Under the pieces are notes generated by a model. That model saw only the letters and a list, made by a program, of their open reading frames with translations, was not told the DNA's origin and made no database searches. Shown in pieces: positions 6,690 through 14,921 of a DNA stretch of 46,042 bases. Position 1 is the first letter of the stretch. Each line of letters begins with the position of its first letter. Origin of the DNA: Elusimicrobiota bacterium (GTDB lineage: Bacteria > Elusimicrobiota > Elusimicrobia > UBA1565 > UBA9628); assembly GCA_016212795.1 (NCBI GenBank), contig JACRDT010000002.1, forward strand, positions 1 through 46,042. The letters run 5' to 3'. A program made the translations under genes and the position numbers.

Positions 6690-8912
6690 GTAGACGATAT
6701 GACCGGCCGCTTCGTGCCCAACTACCTCGCCCCCCTCCTCGTCCTCCTCGTCGCGCTGGCGGCGAGGGTCTCCGGCGTGGGGTGGGTGGAGGACTTCCAG
6801 TGCAAGGTCTTCGACTACTACCAGCGCGTCGGGCCGCGTCCTTATGAGGAAGCGCCGGTACGGGTCATCGACCTCGACGACGAGAGCCTCTCCAGGCTCG
6901 GGCAGTGGCCCTGGCCGCGCACCGTCGTGGCCAAGCTGGTCGGCCGTTTGCGGGACTTGGGGGTCGCCGTCATCGTGCTCGACATCGTCTTCGCCGAGCC
7001 CGACCGGACCTCCCCGGGGATCGTCATGGCGCAGTGGCCTTCCAGCCGGGAGATCGACGCCTTGCGCTCCCGCGCCAAGGAGCTCCCCGACCATGACAAG
7101 GTCCTGGCCAAGGCCTTCCGGACGACCAACGTGGTGACGGGGTTCAGCGTCGTCCCGGACCCCAACGGCCGCGTCCCGGCGGTGAAGGCGGGCTACCTGG
7201 TCTCCGGCGACAACCCCCTGACCTACCTGGGCGACCATCCGGGCGCGGTCATCAACATCCCGACGCTCGAGGAGGCGGCCGTGGGCAACGGAGCCTTCAG
7301 CTTCCTGCCGGAGAGGGACGGCGTCGTGCGCCGGGCGCCGCTGTTCTTCGCGCGAGGCAAGACCTTGCTGCCGTGCCTGTCGCTCGAGGCCCTCAGGGTC
7401 GCGCAGGGCGAGTCGGGCTTCAAGATCAAGTCGGTCGGGGCCAGCGGCGAGGCCGCCTACGGCACGCACACGGGCATCGTGGCGATCAGGGTGGGGGAGC
7501 ACACCATCCCCACGGACGGCCAGGGCAGGATCTGGGTCCATTATTCGCCGCGCGACCCCCGCCGGACCGTGCCCGCCTGGAAGGTCTTCGAGAAGGACTT
7601 CCCCCGCCCGGCCCTGGAGGGGACCATCGCCTTCGTCGGGACGAGCGCCCTGGGTCTGATGGACCTTCGCACCACGCCGACGGCGCCGGCGGTCCCCGGC
7701 GTGGAGGTCCACGCCAACATCGTGGAGCAGACCCTGCTCGACCACCACCTGTCCCGCCCGGATTGGGCGAGCGGCGCGGAGCTCGTGTGCCTGCTCGTCC
7801 TGGGCGCGGCGCTCATCGTGCTGCTGCCGAGGCTCGGGGCCGCGTGGTGCGCGGCCATCACCGTCGTCTCGGTGGGGGCCGGCGTCGGGCTCTCCTGGCG
7901 GGCCTATGACCGCTGGAACTACCTGGTCGACCCGGTCTTCCCCTCCCTGGTGGTCCTGGCGGTGTACATGACCTCGTCGCTCATCAGCTACCTCAGGACG
8001 GAGAGCGAGAAAAAGCAGATCCGCGGGGCCTTCGGCCGCTACCTCTCCCCGGTGCTCGTCGAGCAGCTCGCCGCCCACCCGGAGAAGCTCCGCCTCGGCG
8101 GCGAGCTGCGCAACATCACCGTGCATTTCTGCGACATCAGGGGGTTCACGACCATCTCGGAGCAGCTCGACCCCAAGACCCTGACCCACTTCATCAACCG
8201 CTTCCTCACGCCGATGACCGAGATCATCCTGGCGCACCAGGGCTGCATCGACAAGTACATCGGCGACTGCATCATGGCCTACTGGAACGCCCCGGTCGAC
8301 GACCCCGACCACGTCGCCCACGCCTGCCGCGCGGTCCTGGCCATGCACGGCCGCCTCGAGTCGCTCAATTCGGAGTTCAAGGCCGAGGCCGAGGCCCAGG
8401 GACGCAAGTTCCTCCCCATCAACATCGGCACGGGGCTCAACACGGGCGACTGCGTGGTGGGCAACCTGGGCTCCGAGCAGCGCTTCGACTACTCCGTGCT
8501 GGGCGACGACGTGAACCTGGCCTCCCGGCTCGAGGGGCAGTCCAAGACCTACGGCGTCAAGATCGTGCTCGGCCCGGCGACGCGCGAGAAGGCCGCGGAG
8601 TTCGCGACCCTGGAGCTGGACCTCATCCGCGTGAAGGGCAAGCTCCAGCCCGTGCGCATCTACGCGTTGCTGGGCGACAAGTCCTTCCAGGAAAGCGCAG
8701 CTTTCCTGGAGCTGGCCAAGGCCCACGATGCCATGCTCCTGGCCTACCGGCGGCAGGACTGGGGCAAGGCGTCGGAACTCATCGCGCGATGCCGCGGGCT
8801 CGATCCATCCTTGAAGGTCCTGTACGACCTTTACCAGGGTCGTATCGAGGCTTTCCGGGAGCAAGCTCCCGGAAAAGACTGGGACGGCGTCTACGTGGCG
8901 ACCTCGAAATGA
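6669..8912 (+). CDS. CHASE2-domain adenylate/guanylate cyclase (class III)
   Basis: A membrane cyclase of 747 residues that makes a cyclic nucleotide in response to an extracytoplasmic cue. An N-terminal TM (about 14-34) precedes a long CHASE2 sensor (VRVIDLDDESLSRLGQWPWPR). Three more TM segments (about 370-445) lead to the class III catalytic domain. Visible are the metal aspartates in VHFCDIRGFTTISEQL and DKYIGDCIMAYWNAP, and the transition-state Asn/Arg in GDDVNLASRLEGQ. I chose the ATG at 6669 because AAGGA lies 8 nt upstream. A later ATG at 6699 lacks a Shine-Dalgarno. Its stop overlaps the next ATG. The 3' end carries two long palindromes (8686-8710 and 8852-8875). Confidence 0.9.
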   Translation: MNHSLCTVDDMTGRFVPNYLAPLLVLLVALAARVSGVGWVEDFQCKVFDYYQRVGPRPYEEAPVRVIDLDDESLSRLGQWPWPRTVVAKLVGRLRDLGVAVIVLDIVFAEPDRTSPGIVMAQWPSSREIDALRSRAKELPDHDKVLAKAFRTTNVVTGFSVVPDPNGRVPAVKAGYLVSGDNPLTYLGDHPGAVINIPTLEEAAVGNGAFSFLPERDGVVRRAPLFFARGKTLLPCLSLEALRVAQGESGFKIKSVGASGEAAYGTHTGIVAIRVGEHTIPTDGQGRIWVHYSPRDPRRTVPAWKVFEKDFPRPALEGTIAFVGTSALGLMDLRTTPTAPAVPGVEVHANIVEQTLLDHHLSRPDWASGAELVCLLVLGAALIVLLPRLGAAWCAAITVVSVGAGVGLSWRAYDRWNYLVDPVFPSLVVLAVYMTSSLISYLRTESEKKQIRGAFGRYLSPVLVEQLAAHPEKLRLGGELRNITVHFCDIRGFTTISEQLDPKTLTHFINRFLTPMTEIILAHQGCIDKYIGDCIMAYWNAPVDDPDHVAHACRAVLAMHGRLESLNSEFKAEAEAQGRKFLPINIGTGLNTGDCVVGNLGSEQRFDYSVLGDDVNLASRLEGQSKTYGVKIVLGPATREKAAEFATLELDLIRVKGKLQPVRIYALLGDKSFQESAAFLELAKAHDAMLLAYRRQDWGKASELIARCRGLDPSLKVLYDLYQGRIEAFREQAPGKDWDGVYVATSK
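8686..8710. repeat. Intragenic perfect palindrome (11-3-11)
   Basis: TCCAGGAAAGC, loop GCA, then its exact complement, inside the cyclase C-terminus. There is no U-tract, so it is not a simple terminator. Confidence 0.6.
8852..8875. repeat. Intragenic perfect palindrome (11-2-11)
   Basis: TTTCCGGGAGC, loop AA, then its exact complement, 34 bp before the adenylate cyclase stop. It shares GCAAGCTCCC with the palindrome at 718. Confidence 0.6.
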
Positions 8913-9943
8913 CGGGACATGAGTCCAGGCTCGCCGGGGCGCTCCTGGGGACCGCGCTCGGCGACGCCCTGGGCCTGCCCGCCGAAAGGCTCCCGGCCGA
9001 GACCGTGGCCCGGCGGTTCGGCCGCATGGACCGCTTCCACCTCCTCGGCCGCATGGGCTTCGTCTCCGACGACACGGAGCAGGCCGCCCTCGTCGCCCAG
9101 AGCCTCGCGCTCCACCCCGCGGACCCCGGAGCCTGCGCGGGCGCCTTCCGGCGGTCCCTGCTCGGCTGGTTCCTCAGGCTGCCGTGGGGCGTCGGCTGGG
9201 CGACGGTCAGGGCGTGCCTGCGCATCGCCCTGGGGCTGCGCGAGAGCGGCGTCGCCTCGGCCGGCAACGGCGCCGCGATGCGCGCCGCCGTCGTCGGGGC
9301 CTTCTTCCTCGACGACGCGCCCAAGCGGCGGGCTTTCGGCGAGAGCCTGGCCCGCGTCACGCACACCGACGCGCGGGCGGTCGAGGCCGCGCTCTTCGCG
9401 GCCGAGGTGGCCGCCTTATGCGTCGAGGGCGGGCCGGGGGACGATAGGACGGCCATGGTAAGGACGGCATCGCGTGTCATAACGAATGCGGAATTGGCCG
9501 AGGCTGTAACAAGGGCGACGGAGCTTTCCGCGACCACGACGGCCGCCGCGAAGGCGGCGGAGATCATCGGCAATACGGGCTATTGCGTGCACACCGCCGC
9601 CTTCGCGGCGTATTGCTTCGTCCGCTACGGCGGCGACCCCCTGGAGGCGCTCGCCCGGACCGCCGGCGCCGGGGGGGACTCGGATTCCATCGGGGCCATC
9701 GTGGGCGCCTGGGTCGGGGCGCTCCACGGGGATGCCGGCCTGCCCCAGGACCTGATCGGCCGGATCAACGACGGTCCGTTCGGCCCGACGCACCTGCGGG
9801 CGCTGGCGAAGTGCCTCGCCGACCTCCAGGCCGGCGGGACGGCCGAGCCGCCCGGCTACTCGGCGCTCCTGGCCCTGGCGCGCAACCTGGCGCTCTACCC
9901 CGTCATCCTGGGGCACGGGTTCCGGCGCCTGCTGCCGTTCTGA
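8909..9943 (+). CDS. ADP-ribosylglycohydrolase family protein (DraG/ARH-like)
   Basis: A 344-residue predicted hydrolase that would remove ADP-ribose from proteins or small molecules. The family's binuclear metal signatures are present: LLGTALGDALGLP near the N-terminus, VSDDTEQA (residues 52-59), and GAGGDSDSIGAIVGAWVGA near residue 265, where the usual GGDxDT aspartate/threonine pair reads GDSDS. The gene starts inside the cyclase stop (ATGA), so the two are translationally coupled. The closing ARNLALYPVILGHGFRRLLPF is hydrophobic and could associate with the membrane. Whether it reverses ADP-ribosylation of the cyclase or acts elsewhere is unknown. Confidence 0.82.
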   Translation: MTGHESRLAGALLGTALGDALGLPAERLPAETVARRFGRMDRFHLLGRMGFVSDDTEQAALVAQSLALHPADPGACAGAFRRSLLGWFLRLPWGVGWATVRACLRIALGLRESGVASAGNGAAMRAAVVGAFFLDDAPKRRAFGESLARVTHTDARAVEAALFAAEVAALCVEGGPGDDRTAMVRTASRVITNAELAEAVTRATELSATTTAAAKAAEIIGNTGYCVHTAAFAAYCFVRYGGDPLEALARTAGAGGDSDSIGAIVGAWVGALHGDAGLPQDLIGRINDGPFGPTHLRALAKCLADLQAGGTAEPPGYSALLALARNLALYPVILGHGFRRLLPF

Positions 9944-9946
9944 CCC

Positions 9947-10906
9947 ATGCGCGTCGCCATCACCGGGTCGGCCGGGTACGTGGGCAACTTCCTCGCTGCC
10001 CACCTGTCGGCCAAGGGGAGCCGCGTCGTCGGCCTGGACCTGGCCTCGCCTCCCTGTCAGCGGGCCTACCCGGACTTCAGGTTCGTCCGATGCGACGTCC
10101 GCGACCTGGAGCTGGTGAGAAAGACCCTGGCATCGGAGCGCGTCACCCACGTCCTGCACCTCGCCTACCTGATGGACCCGCGGCACGACACGGCGTTCGA
10201 GTACGACGTCGACGTCAACGGCTCGAAGAAGGTGTTCGAGGCGGCCCACGGCACGCCCAGCGTCAGGCAGTTCGTGCATTTCAGCTCGACGAGCATCTAC
10301 GGGGGCTGGCCCGACAACCCGCTGTGGCTCGCCGAGGAGGCGGCCTTGCGGCCCCGAGACTGGTTCTACGCCCGGAACAAGAAGCTCGTGGAGGAGCACT
10401 ACGCGGGTTTCCCCAGGCGCCGGGACCTGCGCCTCGTCAACCTGCGGATGTGCACCGCCGTGGGGCCGTCCTATTTCAAGCCGGGCGGGGTCGTGTCCAC
10501 TCTGGCGCGATCGCCCTTGGGCCTGCTGCTCGACGGACGGGACACCCTGCTGCAGTTCATCCACGAAGACGACGTGAAGAGGGTCCTCGACCTGGTGCTC
10601 GCCGACGCCGACGCCGAGGGGACCTTCAATCTCGCCCCCGACTCCTGCGCGGCCACCCGCGAGCTCGCCGCCGGCTCCCGCAAGCTCTTCCTGAAGGTCC
10701 CCAAGGCGCTCTTCAAGGCCGCCGTCTCGCTCCTGTGGAACCTGCGGCTCTCGAGCGTCTCCCCGACCTCCGTGGACCTCGTGGCGCACGGCATCGTGGC
10801 CTCGCCCGCCAAGCTCATGGCCCGGTACAAGTATGCCTTCCGGTATTCCACGACTGAGGCGTTCTTCGACGCGGTCCGCAAGAGGCGGGAGAACGGCACC
10901 CTCTGA
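9947..10906 (+). CDS. NAD-dependent epimerase/dehydratase (extended SDR)
   Basis: A 319-residue extended short-chain dehydrogenase, probably acting on a nucleotide sugar or similar substrate. The Rossmann signature GSAGYVG is at residues 7-13, the serine is in FSSTSIYG, and the active-site YARNK has the YxxxK pattern. It begins 3 bp after the ADP-ribosylglycohydrolase, so it is the third gene of the cyclase operon. The C-terminal 80 residues (LFLKVPKALFKAAVSLLWNL) are amphipathic. The substrate cannot be inferred. Confidence 0.85.
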   Translation: MRVAITGSAGYVGNFLAAHLSAKGSRVVGLDLASPPCQRAYPDFRFVRCDVRDLELVRKTLASERVTHVLHLAYLMDPRHDTAFEYDVDVNGSKKVFEAAHGTPSVRQFVHFSSTSIYGGWPDNPLWLAEEAALRPRDWFYARNKKLVEEHYAGFPRRRDLRLVNLRMCTAVGPSYFKPGGVVSTLARSPLGLLLDGRDTLLQFIHEDDVKRVLDLVLADADAEGTFNLAPDSCAATRELAAGSRKLFLKVPKALFKAAVSLLWNLRLSSVSPTSVDLVAHGIVASPAKLMARYKYAFRYSTTEAFFDAVRKRRENGTL

Positions 10907-10913
10907 GGCCGGT

Positions 10914-11531
10914 TCAGGGGGTCTTCTTGGGCGCAGGGCGCTCGAACGGCCGTCCCGCGGCGCGCAGGTAGAGGTCGGCGGCTCCCTTGTTGGAGGGGTC
11001 GCGCCGGAGCACCTGGGCGGCGTCCCGCGCCGCTCTCTGGCGGTCGCCCGCGAGCAGGTAAGCCATGCCTCTGAGCGACAGCGTCTCGGCGGAGTCCGGC
11101 GCCAGCTCCGCGGCCCTCTCGGCCGCGGCCACGGCCAGGGCGTGCTCCTTGAGGCTCATGAAGGCCCGAGCCAGGCAGTGCTGCGCCGAATAGCTGGCGA
11201 GGTGGGTATCCCTGAACCCCGTCAGCTCCTCCACGAGCTGGCGGCGGCGGCTGAGCAGCTCGGCGCGGGTCCCGGCCGCCTTCTGGGAATGACGTTGGCG
11301 GCCGGGGCGGGCGAGCTGCCGGTCGAGCTCCCTGGCCTCGTTGAGTATCTCGGCCATGTCGGCGAGCATGGACTTGTCCGGCTCGTCTTCGCAGACCTGC
11401 GCGATGTCCACCGGCCCGGAGGCCGGCCGCGCGGGGGCCGGGCGGGAGGCGAGGACCGGGTCGCCGGGCGGGGCGCCGCCGGACGGGGCCGCGGCCGCGA
11501 TCAGCGCCAGGGCTGCGGCCGCCGCGATCAT
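10914..11531 (-). CDS. Exported TPR-like protein
   Basis: A 205-residue protein with an Ala-rich signal peptide (MIAAAAALALIAAAAPSGG). A proline-rich linker, a helical central region and two C-terminal TPR-like units follow (ALAVAAAERAAELAPDSAETLSLRG, then AARDAAQVLRRDPSNKGAADLYL). It starts 2 bp after the stop of the alkaline phosphatase-like gene and is the last gene of a six-gene minus-strand operon. A periplasmic scaffolding role is a guess. It ends 7 bp from the convergent epimerase. Confidence 0.65.
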   Translation of the reverse strand: MIAAAAALALIAAAAPSGGAPPGDPVLASRPAPARPASGPVDIAQVCEDEPDKSMLADMAEILNEARELDRQLARPGRQRHSQKAAGTRAELLSRRRQLVEELTGFRDTHLASYSAQHCLARAFMSLKEHALAVAAAERAAELAPDSAETLSLRGMAYLLAGDRQRAARDAAQVLRRDPSNKGAADLYLRAAGRPFERPAPKKTP

Positions 11532-11533
11532 GG

Positions 11534-13135
11534 TCACTCGAGCATCTCGACCAGGACCCTGCCGGCCTTGTCCGGCGGGAACTCGACGCCCATCAGGACG
11601 GCCAGGGTCGGCGCGGCGTCCGTCACCCTCGCGGGGGAGGGGAACCTGCCGGCTTTGACGCCGGCGCCCCAGAAGACCAGGGGGACATGGGTGTCGTAGC
11701 GGTAGGGCGTCCCGGAGCCGGTCCTGTCGTCGTCGAACAGGAAATCCTCCTTGGGCCTGATGAGGAGGTCGCCCGAGCGGGCCGGGTGGTAGCTCGCGCG
11801 GTAGGACGGGGTGCAGACGGCCGTCGAGGTCCTGACCTCGTCGGTCGGGGAGGTCAGCTTGTCGGCGGTGTAGACCTCGGCGACGCCTTCGAGGGCGATG
11901 ATGGATTTGGAGGCGTCCTTGAGGAAGGTCCGCCAGTCGAAGCCCCTCGACTCGGCGAGGGCGCGGTTGAGGTAGAGGTGGGGGAGCTCGAGGCGCTCCA
12001 CCCATTGCCCCGGCGCCGCCGGGTAGATGCCGTGCAGGGCGGTCTCGATGGCCGCGCGGAACTTGCCGGGGGAGGCCCGCCGGAGCCCCAGGGCCTTGCC
12101 TTCGCGGCTCTCCGGGACGGGCATGTCCCCGTGCCCCGATGTGAGCAGCACCACGAGGTCCTTCCCGTCTGCGGCGGGTGGAGAACGGCCCGCGCCTGCG
12201 ACGCCCCGGCTTCCCGAGGCCAGGCCGCCGGGGGAGAGCGCGTTCAGGAGCTCTCCCAGGACGGCGTCGAGCTGGAGGAGCTGCTCCTCCATCTGCCGGC
12301 TGTCCGGGCCGTATTCGCGGCCGATGCGGTCCGCGCCGGAGAAGCCCACGGCGAGGATGTCCGTGGCGCCGTCCCGGCCGAGAGGGTATTCGAGCAGGAT
12401 CCTCCCCACCAGGTCGGCCAGCAGGCGGTCCGCGGCAGGGGAGGCGAGGAGCCGGCCGATCGGCGTCCCCACCCGCCGCCCGCCCAGGAGCGCGCCTTTT
12501 CCCTTGAGGCCGTCGTTGAAGCCGGCGAGCCAGGCGGGCTTGGCCCCGTAGTACGACGAGGTGACGAAGCTCTCGCCGGCCTCGTCGAACCAGAAGGCCG
12601 CGTCGGCCCTCTTGCCGCCCAGCATCACCGCGGCCCCGGGGTCGACGGAGGCGGCGACCACGAGGGAGGCCGGGCTGCGGGCCTTGAGGGCGTCCCCCAG
12701 GGTGTAGGAGAGGAGCTGTTCCGGGCCGACGCCGTTGACCGAGTCGTCGAAGGCGCGCACCGCGCGGCCGTTGGACCGGTCCCACCATCGGTCGGCGACG
12801 ATGCCGTTCTGGCCGGGCATCCTGCCGGTCATGATGGCGGCGTGCCCCGGGGCCGATTGCGTCGGGACGTGCTTGTGGTGCGCCTCGGTGAAGACGGCGC
12901 CGCCCTGCAGGAGGGTCTTGAGCCCGCCGGTGAGCTTGGGGCCGAAGCGCTCCAGGTGCTCGGCCTTCAGCTGGCCCACGCTGACCACCAGGACGAGCCT
13001 GGGGCCGCCCGCGGCCGCCGACGCCGTCCCAAAGGGCGCCGCGGCCGCTCGGCCTCCCGCCTCGACCGCGCCCGCCGTCGCGGGCGCGGCCGCGCCGACG
13101 ACGGACAGGAGGACGGCGAGCAGGCGCGCGCTCAT
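11534..13135 (-). CDS. Alkaline phosphatase-superfamily protein with a degraded metal site (probable pseudoenzyme)
   Basis: A 533-residue exported protein of the PafA/nucleotide pyrophosphatase type. The fold signatures are present: HVPTQSAPGHAAIMTGRMPGQNGI with a serine at the nucleophile position (S94), GFSGADRIGREYGPDSR, LTSGHG and DTHVPLVFWG. Compared with PafA, the first metal aspartate (usually VDQMR) is glycine 54, the histidine of DxxxH is arginine 273, and the aspartate of the DH pair is glycine 334. D269, H335 and H483 remain. Three of six metal ligands are therefore lost, which argues against normal phosphatase activity. A copy of the AGAVEAGG repeat lies just after the signal peptide. 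The gene overlaps the CDF gene (ATGA). Confidence 0.8.
   Translation of the reverse strand: MSARLLAVLLSVVGAAAPATAGAVEAGGRAAAAPFGTASAAAGGPRLVLVVSVGQLKAEHLERFGPKLTGGLKTLLQGGAVFTEAHHKHVPTQSAPGHAAIMTGRMPGQNGIVADRWWDRSNGRAVRAFDDSVNGVGPEQLLSYTLGDALKARSPASLVVAASVDPGAAVMLGGKRADAAFWFDEAGESFVTSSYYGAKPAWLAGFNDGLKGKGALLGGRRVGTPIGRLLASPAADRLLADLVGRILLEYPLGRDGATDILAVGFSGADRIGREYGPDSRQMEEQLLQLDAVLGELLNALSPGGLASGSRGVAGAGRSPPAADGKDLVVLLTSGHGDMPVPESREGKALGLRRASPGKFRAAIETALHGIYPAAPGQWVERLELPHLYLNRALAESRGFDWRTFLKDASKSIIALEGVAEVYTADKLTSPTDEVRTSTAVCTPSYRASYHPARSGDLLIRPKEDFLFDDDRTGSGTPYRYDTHVPLVFWGAGVKAGRFPSPARVTDAAPTLAVLMGVEFPPDKAGRVLVEMLE
13008..13077 (-). repeat. AGAVEAGG coding repeat, copy 1
   Basis: Minus strand. 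It encodes AGAVEAGGRAAAAPFGTASAAAG immediately after the signal peptide of the phosphatase-like protein. It is slightly diverged from the copies at 17268, 34051 and 40219, but read in the same frame as the other coding copies. Confidence 0.7.
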
Positions 13136-14124
13136 GGGTGGTCCCGGCGCTCCTCGATCTGGAGGGTCACGTGGAGGAGCCCGAAGCGCGAGCCCAGGAG
13201 CTCGGTGCCCGCGTGGAGCACGGCGGCGGGGTCGGCCCCGCCGGCCACGACGATGTGCCCGCTCAGGGACTCGCTCCCCTTGGTCAGCGTCCAAAGGTGC
13301 AGGTCGTGCACGTCCTTGACCCCCGGGATGGCGGCGAGCTCGTCGCGGATCTCGTCGATGTCCAGGTGGGGCGGCGCGCCCTCGAGCAGGATGTGGACGG
13401 AGTCGCGCAGCAGCAGGAACGCGGTGGTGACGACCAGGACGCAGATGCAGACGCTCGCGAACGGGTCGGCGCGGGTCCAGCCCGCGGCCAGCATGACGCC
13501 CGCCGCCGCGATGGCCCCGACCGAGCCCAGCGCGTCGAGGACCACGTGCAGGAACGCCCCGCGCACGTTGATGTTCTCCGAGCTGTGAGGGTGGAGGATG
13601 ACGCCCGAGACCACGTTGGCGGCCAGGCCGACGACGGCGATGGCGAGCATGGGGCCGGCGAGGACCGCTTGCGGGGACAGGAAGCGGGCGTACGCTTCCC
13701 TGAGGATGGCCCCGACGGCCACCATCAGGATGAGGCCGTTGCCCAGGGCCGCCAGGACCTCGACCCGCTCATACCCGAAGGTCCGCTTCGGGTCGGGGGG
13801 CAGGCACTTGAGCCTCGCGGCCAGCAGGCTCATGCCCAGGGCGCTCAGGTCCACGGCCATGTGGATCGCGTCCGAGACGAGCGCCAGGCTCCCGGTCCAC
13901 CAGCCGCCGAGCAGCTCCGCGACGAAGATGGTCCCGGTGAGGACGAACGCCAAGGCCAACGGACGCACGTGGGCGCTTTCCAGCGGGGGGTGGTGGGGTT
14001 CCAATCGCTCGCCCCCCCGACGGGGGGGCGAGCAGCGGGGGGGCTTGTTCTCTTTCTTCCGCTCCGCCCCATGATGGTGATCGTGTCCGTCATGCCCATG
14101 ATGGTCGTGCCCGTGCGATGTCAT
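13132..14124 (-). CDS. Cation diffusion facilitator (zinc/cobalt/cadmium efflux)
   Basis: A 330-residue inner-membrane metal/proton antiporter. The N-terminus is His-rich (HGHDHHGHDGHDHHHG). Six TM helices carry the CDF site LVSDAIHMAVDLSALGMSLL (HxxxD) and the second HVVLDALGSVGAI (HxxxD). A cytoplasmic C-terminal domain follows (GVKDVHDLHLWTLTKG). It resembles ZitB/CzcD. The ATG at 14124 has GGGAG upstream and overlaps the methyltransferase stop. The linker between the His tract and TM1 is encoded by a 27-bp perfect palindrome (14007-14033). Confidence 0.92.
   Translation of the reverse strand: MTSHGHDHHGHDGHDHHHGAERKKENKPPRCSPPRRGGERLEPHHPPLESAHVRPLALAFVLTGTIFVAELLGGWWTGSLALVSDAIHMAVDLSALGMSLLAARLKCLPPDPKRTFGYERVEVLAALGNGLILMVAVGAILREAYARFLSPQAVLAGPMLAIAVVGLAANVVSGVILHPHSSENINVRGAFLHVVLDALGSVGAIAAAGVMLAAGWTRADPFASVCICVLVVTTAFLLLRDSVHILLEGAPPHLDIDEIRDELAAIPGVKDVHDLHLWTLTKGSESLSGHIVVAGGADPAAVLHAGTELLGSRFGLLHVTLQIEERRDHP
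14007..14047 (-). repeat. Intragenic GC-palindrome element, copy 2
   Basis: GCTCGCCCCCCCG, a single-base loop and its exact complement make a 27-bp palindrome. It is followed by AGC and seven G, as at 718-757. It encodes the PPRCSPPRRGGE linker of the CDF transporter. Confidence 0.55.
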
Positions 14125-14921
14125 CCGTTCTCCCCCGGGAGGGCTCCGCGCCGCGCGATCTCGTAGAGGAGGACGCTGGCCGCGCAGGAGGCGTTGAGGC
14201 TCTCGACGCCGGCGCCGGACTGGGGGATGCTGAGCAGGCCGTCGCACGAGGACCGCACGAGGTCTCTCATGCCCGAGCCTTCGGAGCCGATGACCAGGAC
14301 GAGGGGCAGGTTGATGGCCGCCTTCCAGGCCGGCTCGCCCGAGGCGTCGGCCCCGTAGACCCAGAAGCCGGCCTCGCGGCAGAGCTTCAGCGCTTGGGAG
14401 AGGTTGACGACCGAGAACACGGGGATCTTCTGGATGGCGCCGGCGGAGGCCGAGACCGCCGCCGGGGTGACGGGGGAGGCCCTCCGGTCGGGGATGATGA
14501 TGCCCGCGGCCCCGAGGTTGACGGCGGACCTCGCCACGGCGCCCAGGTTGTGGGGGTCCTGGACCTGGTCGAGGGCCAGGAGCACCGCGCCGCCCTTGCC
14601 GCCCTCGGGAAGGCCGGCCAGGAAGTCCGCGAGGTCGAGCTTGCGGGCCGGCGCCACCTTGGCCGCCACGCCCTGGTGGCGCCCGGGGCAGACGCGGTCG
14701 AGCTCGCGCCGGTCCACGAGGCTGGGCCCGAGGCCGGCCTCCCGCCCCGCGCGCACCACCGCGGCGAGCCGCCCGTCAGCCGCGGCGTCCCGGTCCACCC
14801 AGAGCTCGAGGACGCTCCCGGGCTTGGAGGAGAGGGTCTCCTGCACGGCATGGAGGCCCCCGATCCAAGTCGCAAGCGAACGCGGAGCGTTCGCGCGCAG
14901 ATGATAGGTCTTCCTCTTCAT
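14121..14921 (-). CDS. rlmB: SpoU-family RNA 2'-O-methyltransferase (RlmB-like)
   Basis: A 266-residue methyltransferase of the TrmH/SpoU class, probably modifying 23S rRNA. An N-terminal L30e-like substrate-binding domain (GGLHAVQETLSSKPGSVLELWVD) precedes the knotted SPOUT domain. Its three motifs are LDQVQDPHNLGAVARSA, LVLVIGSEGSGMRDLV and LSIPQSGAGVESLNASCAASVLLYEI. The start ATG overlaps the cysS stop (ATGA), a pairing with cysS also common in other phyla. An 8-3-8 palindrome (14876-14894) encodes RANAPRS near the N-terminus. Confidence 0.9.
   Translation of the reverse strand: MKRKTYHLRANAPRSLATWIGGLHAVQETLSSKPGSVLELWVDRDAAADGRLAAVVRAGREAGLGPSLVDRRELDRVCPGRHQGVAAKVAPARKLDLADFLAGLPEGGKGGAVLLALDQVQDPHNLGAVARSAVNLGAAGIIIPDRRASPVTPAAVSASAGAIQKIPVFSVVNLSQALKLCREAGFWVYGADASGEPAWKAAINLPLVLVIGSEGSGMRDLVRSSCDGLLSIPQSGAGVESLNASCAASVLLYEIARRGALPGENG
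14876..14894. repeat. Intragenic palindrome (8-3-8)
   Basis: GCGAACGC, loop GGA, GCGTTCGC, near the 5' end of the rlmB-like gene. Confidence 0.5.

Noticed and set aside
13680..13699. Hairpin GGAAGCG/CGCTTCC in the CDF gene
   Set aside because: 7-bp arms with a 6-nt loop are common by chance at this GC; left out of the palindrome set.
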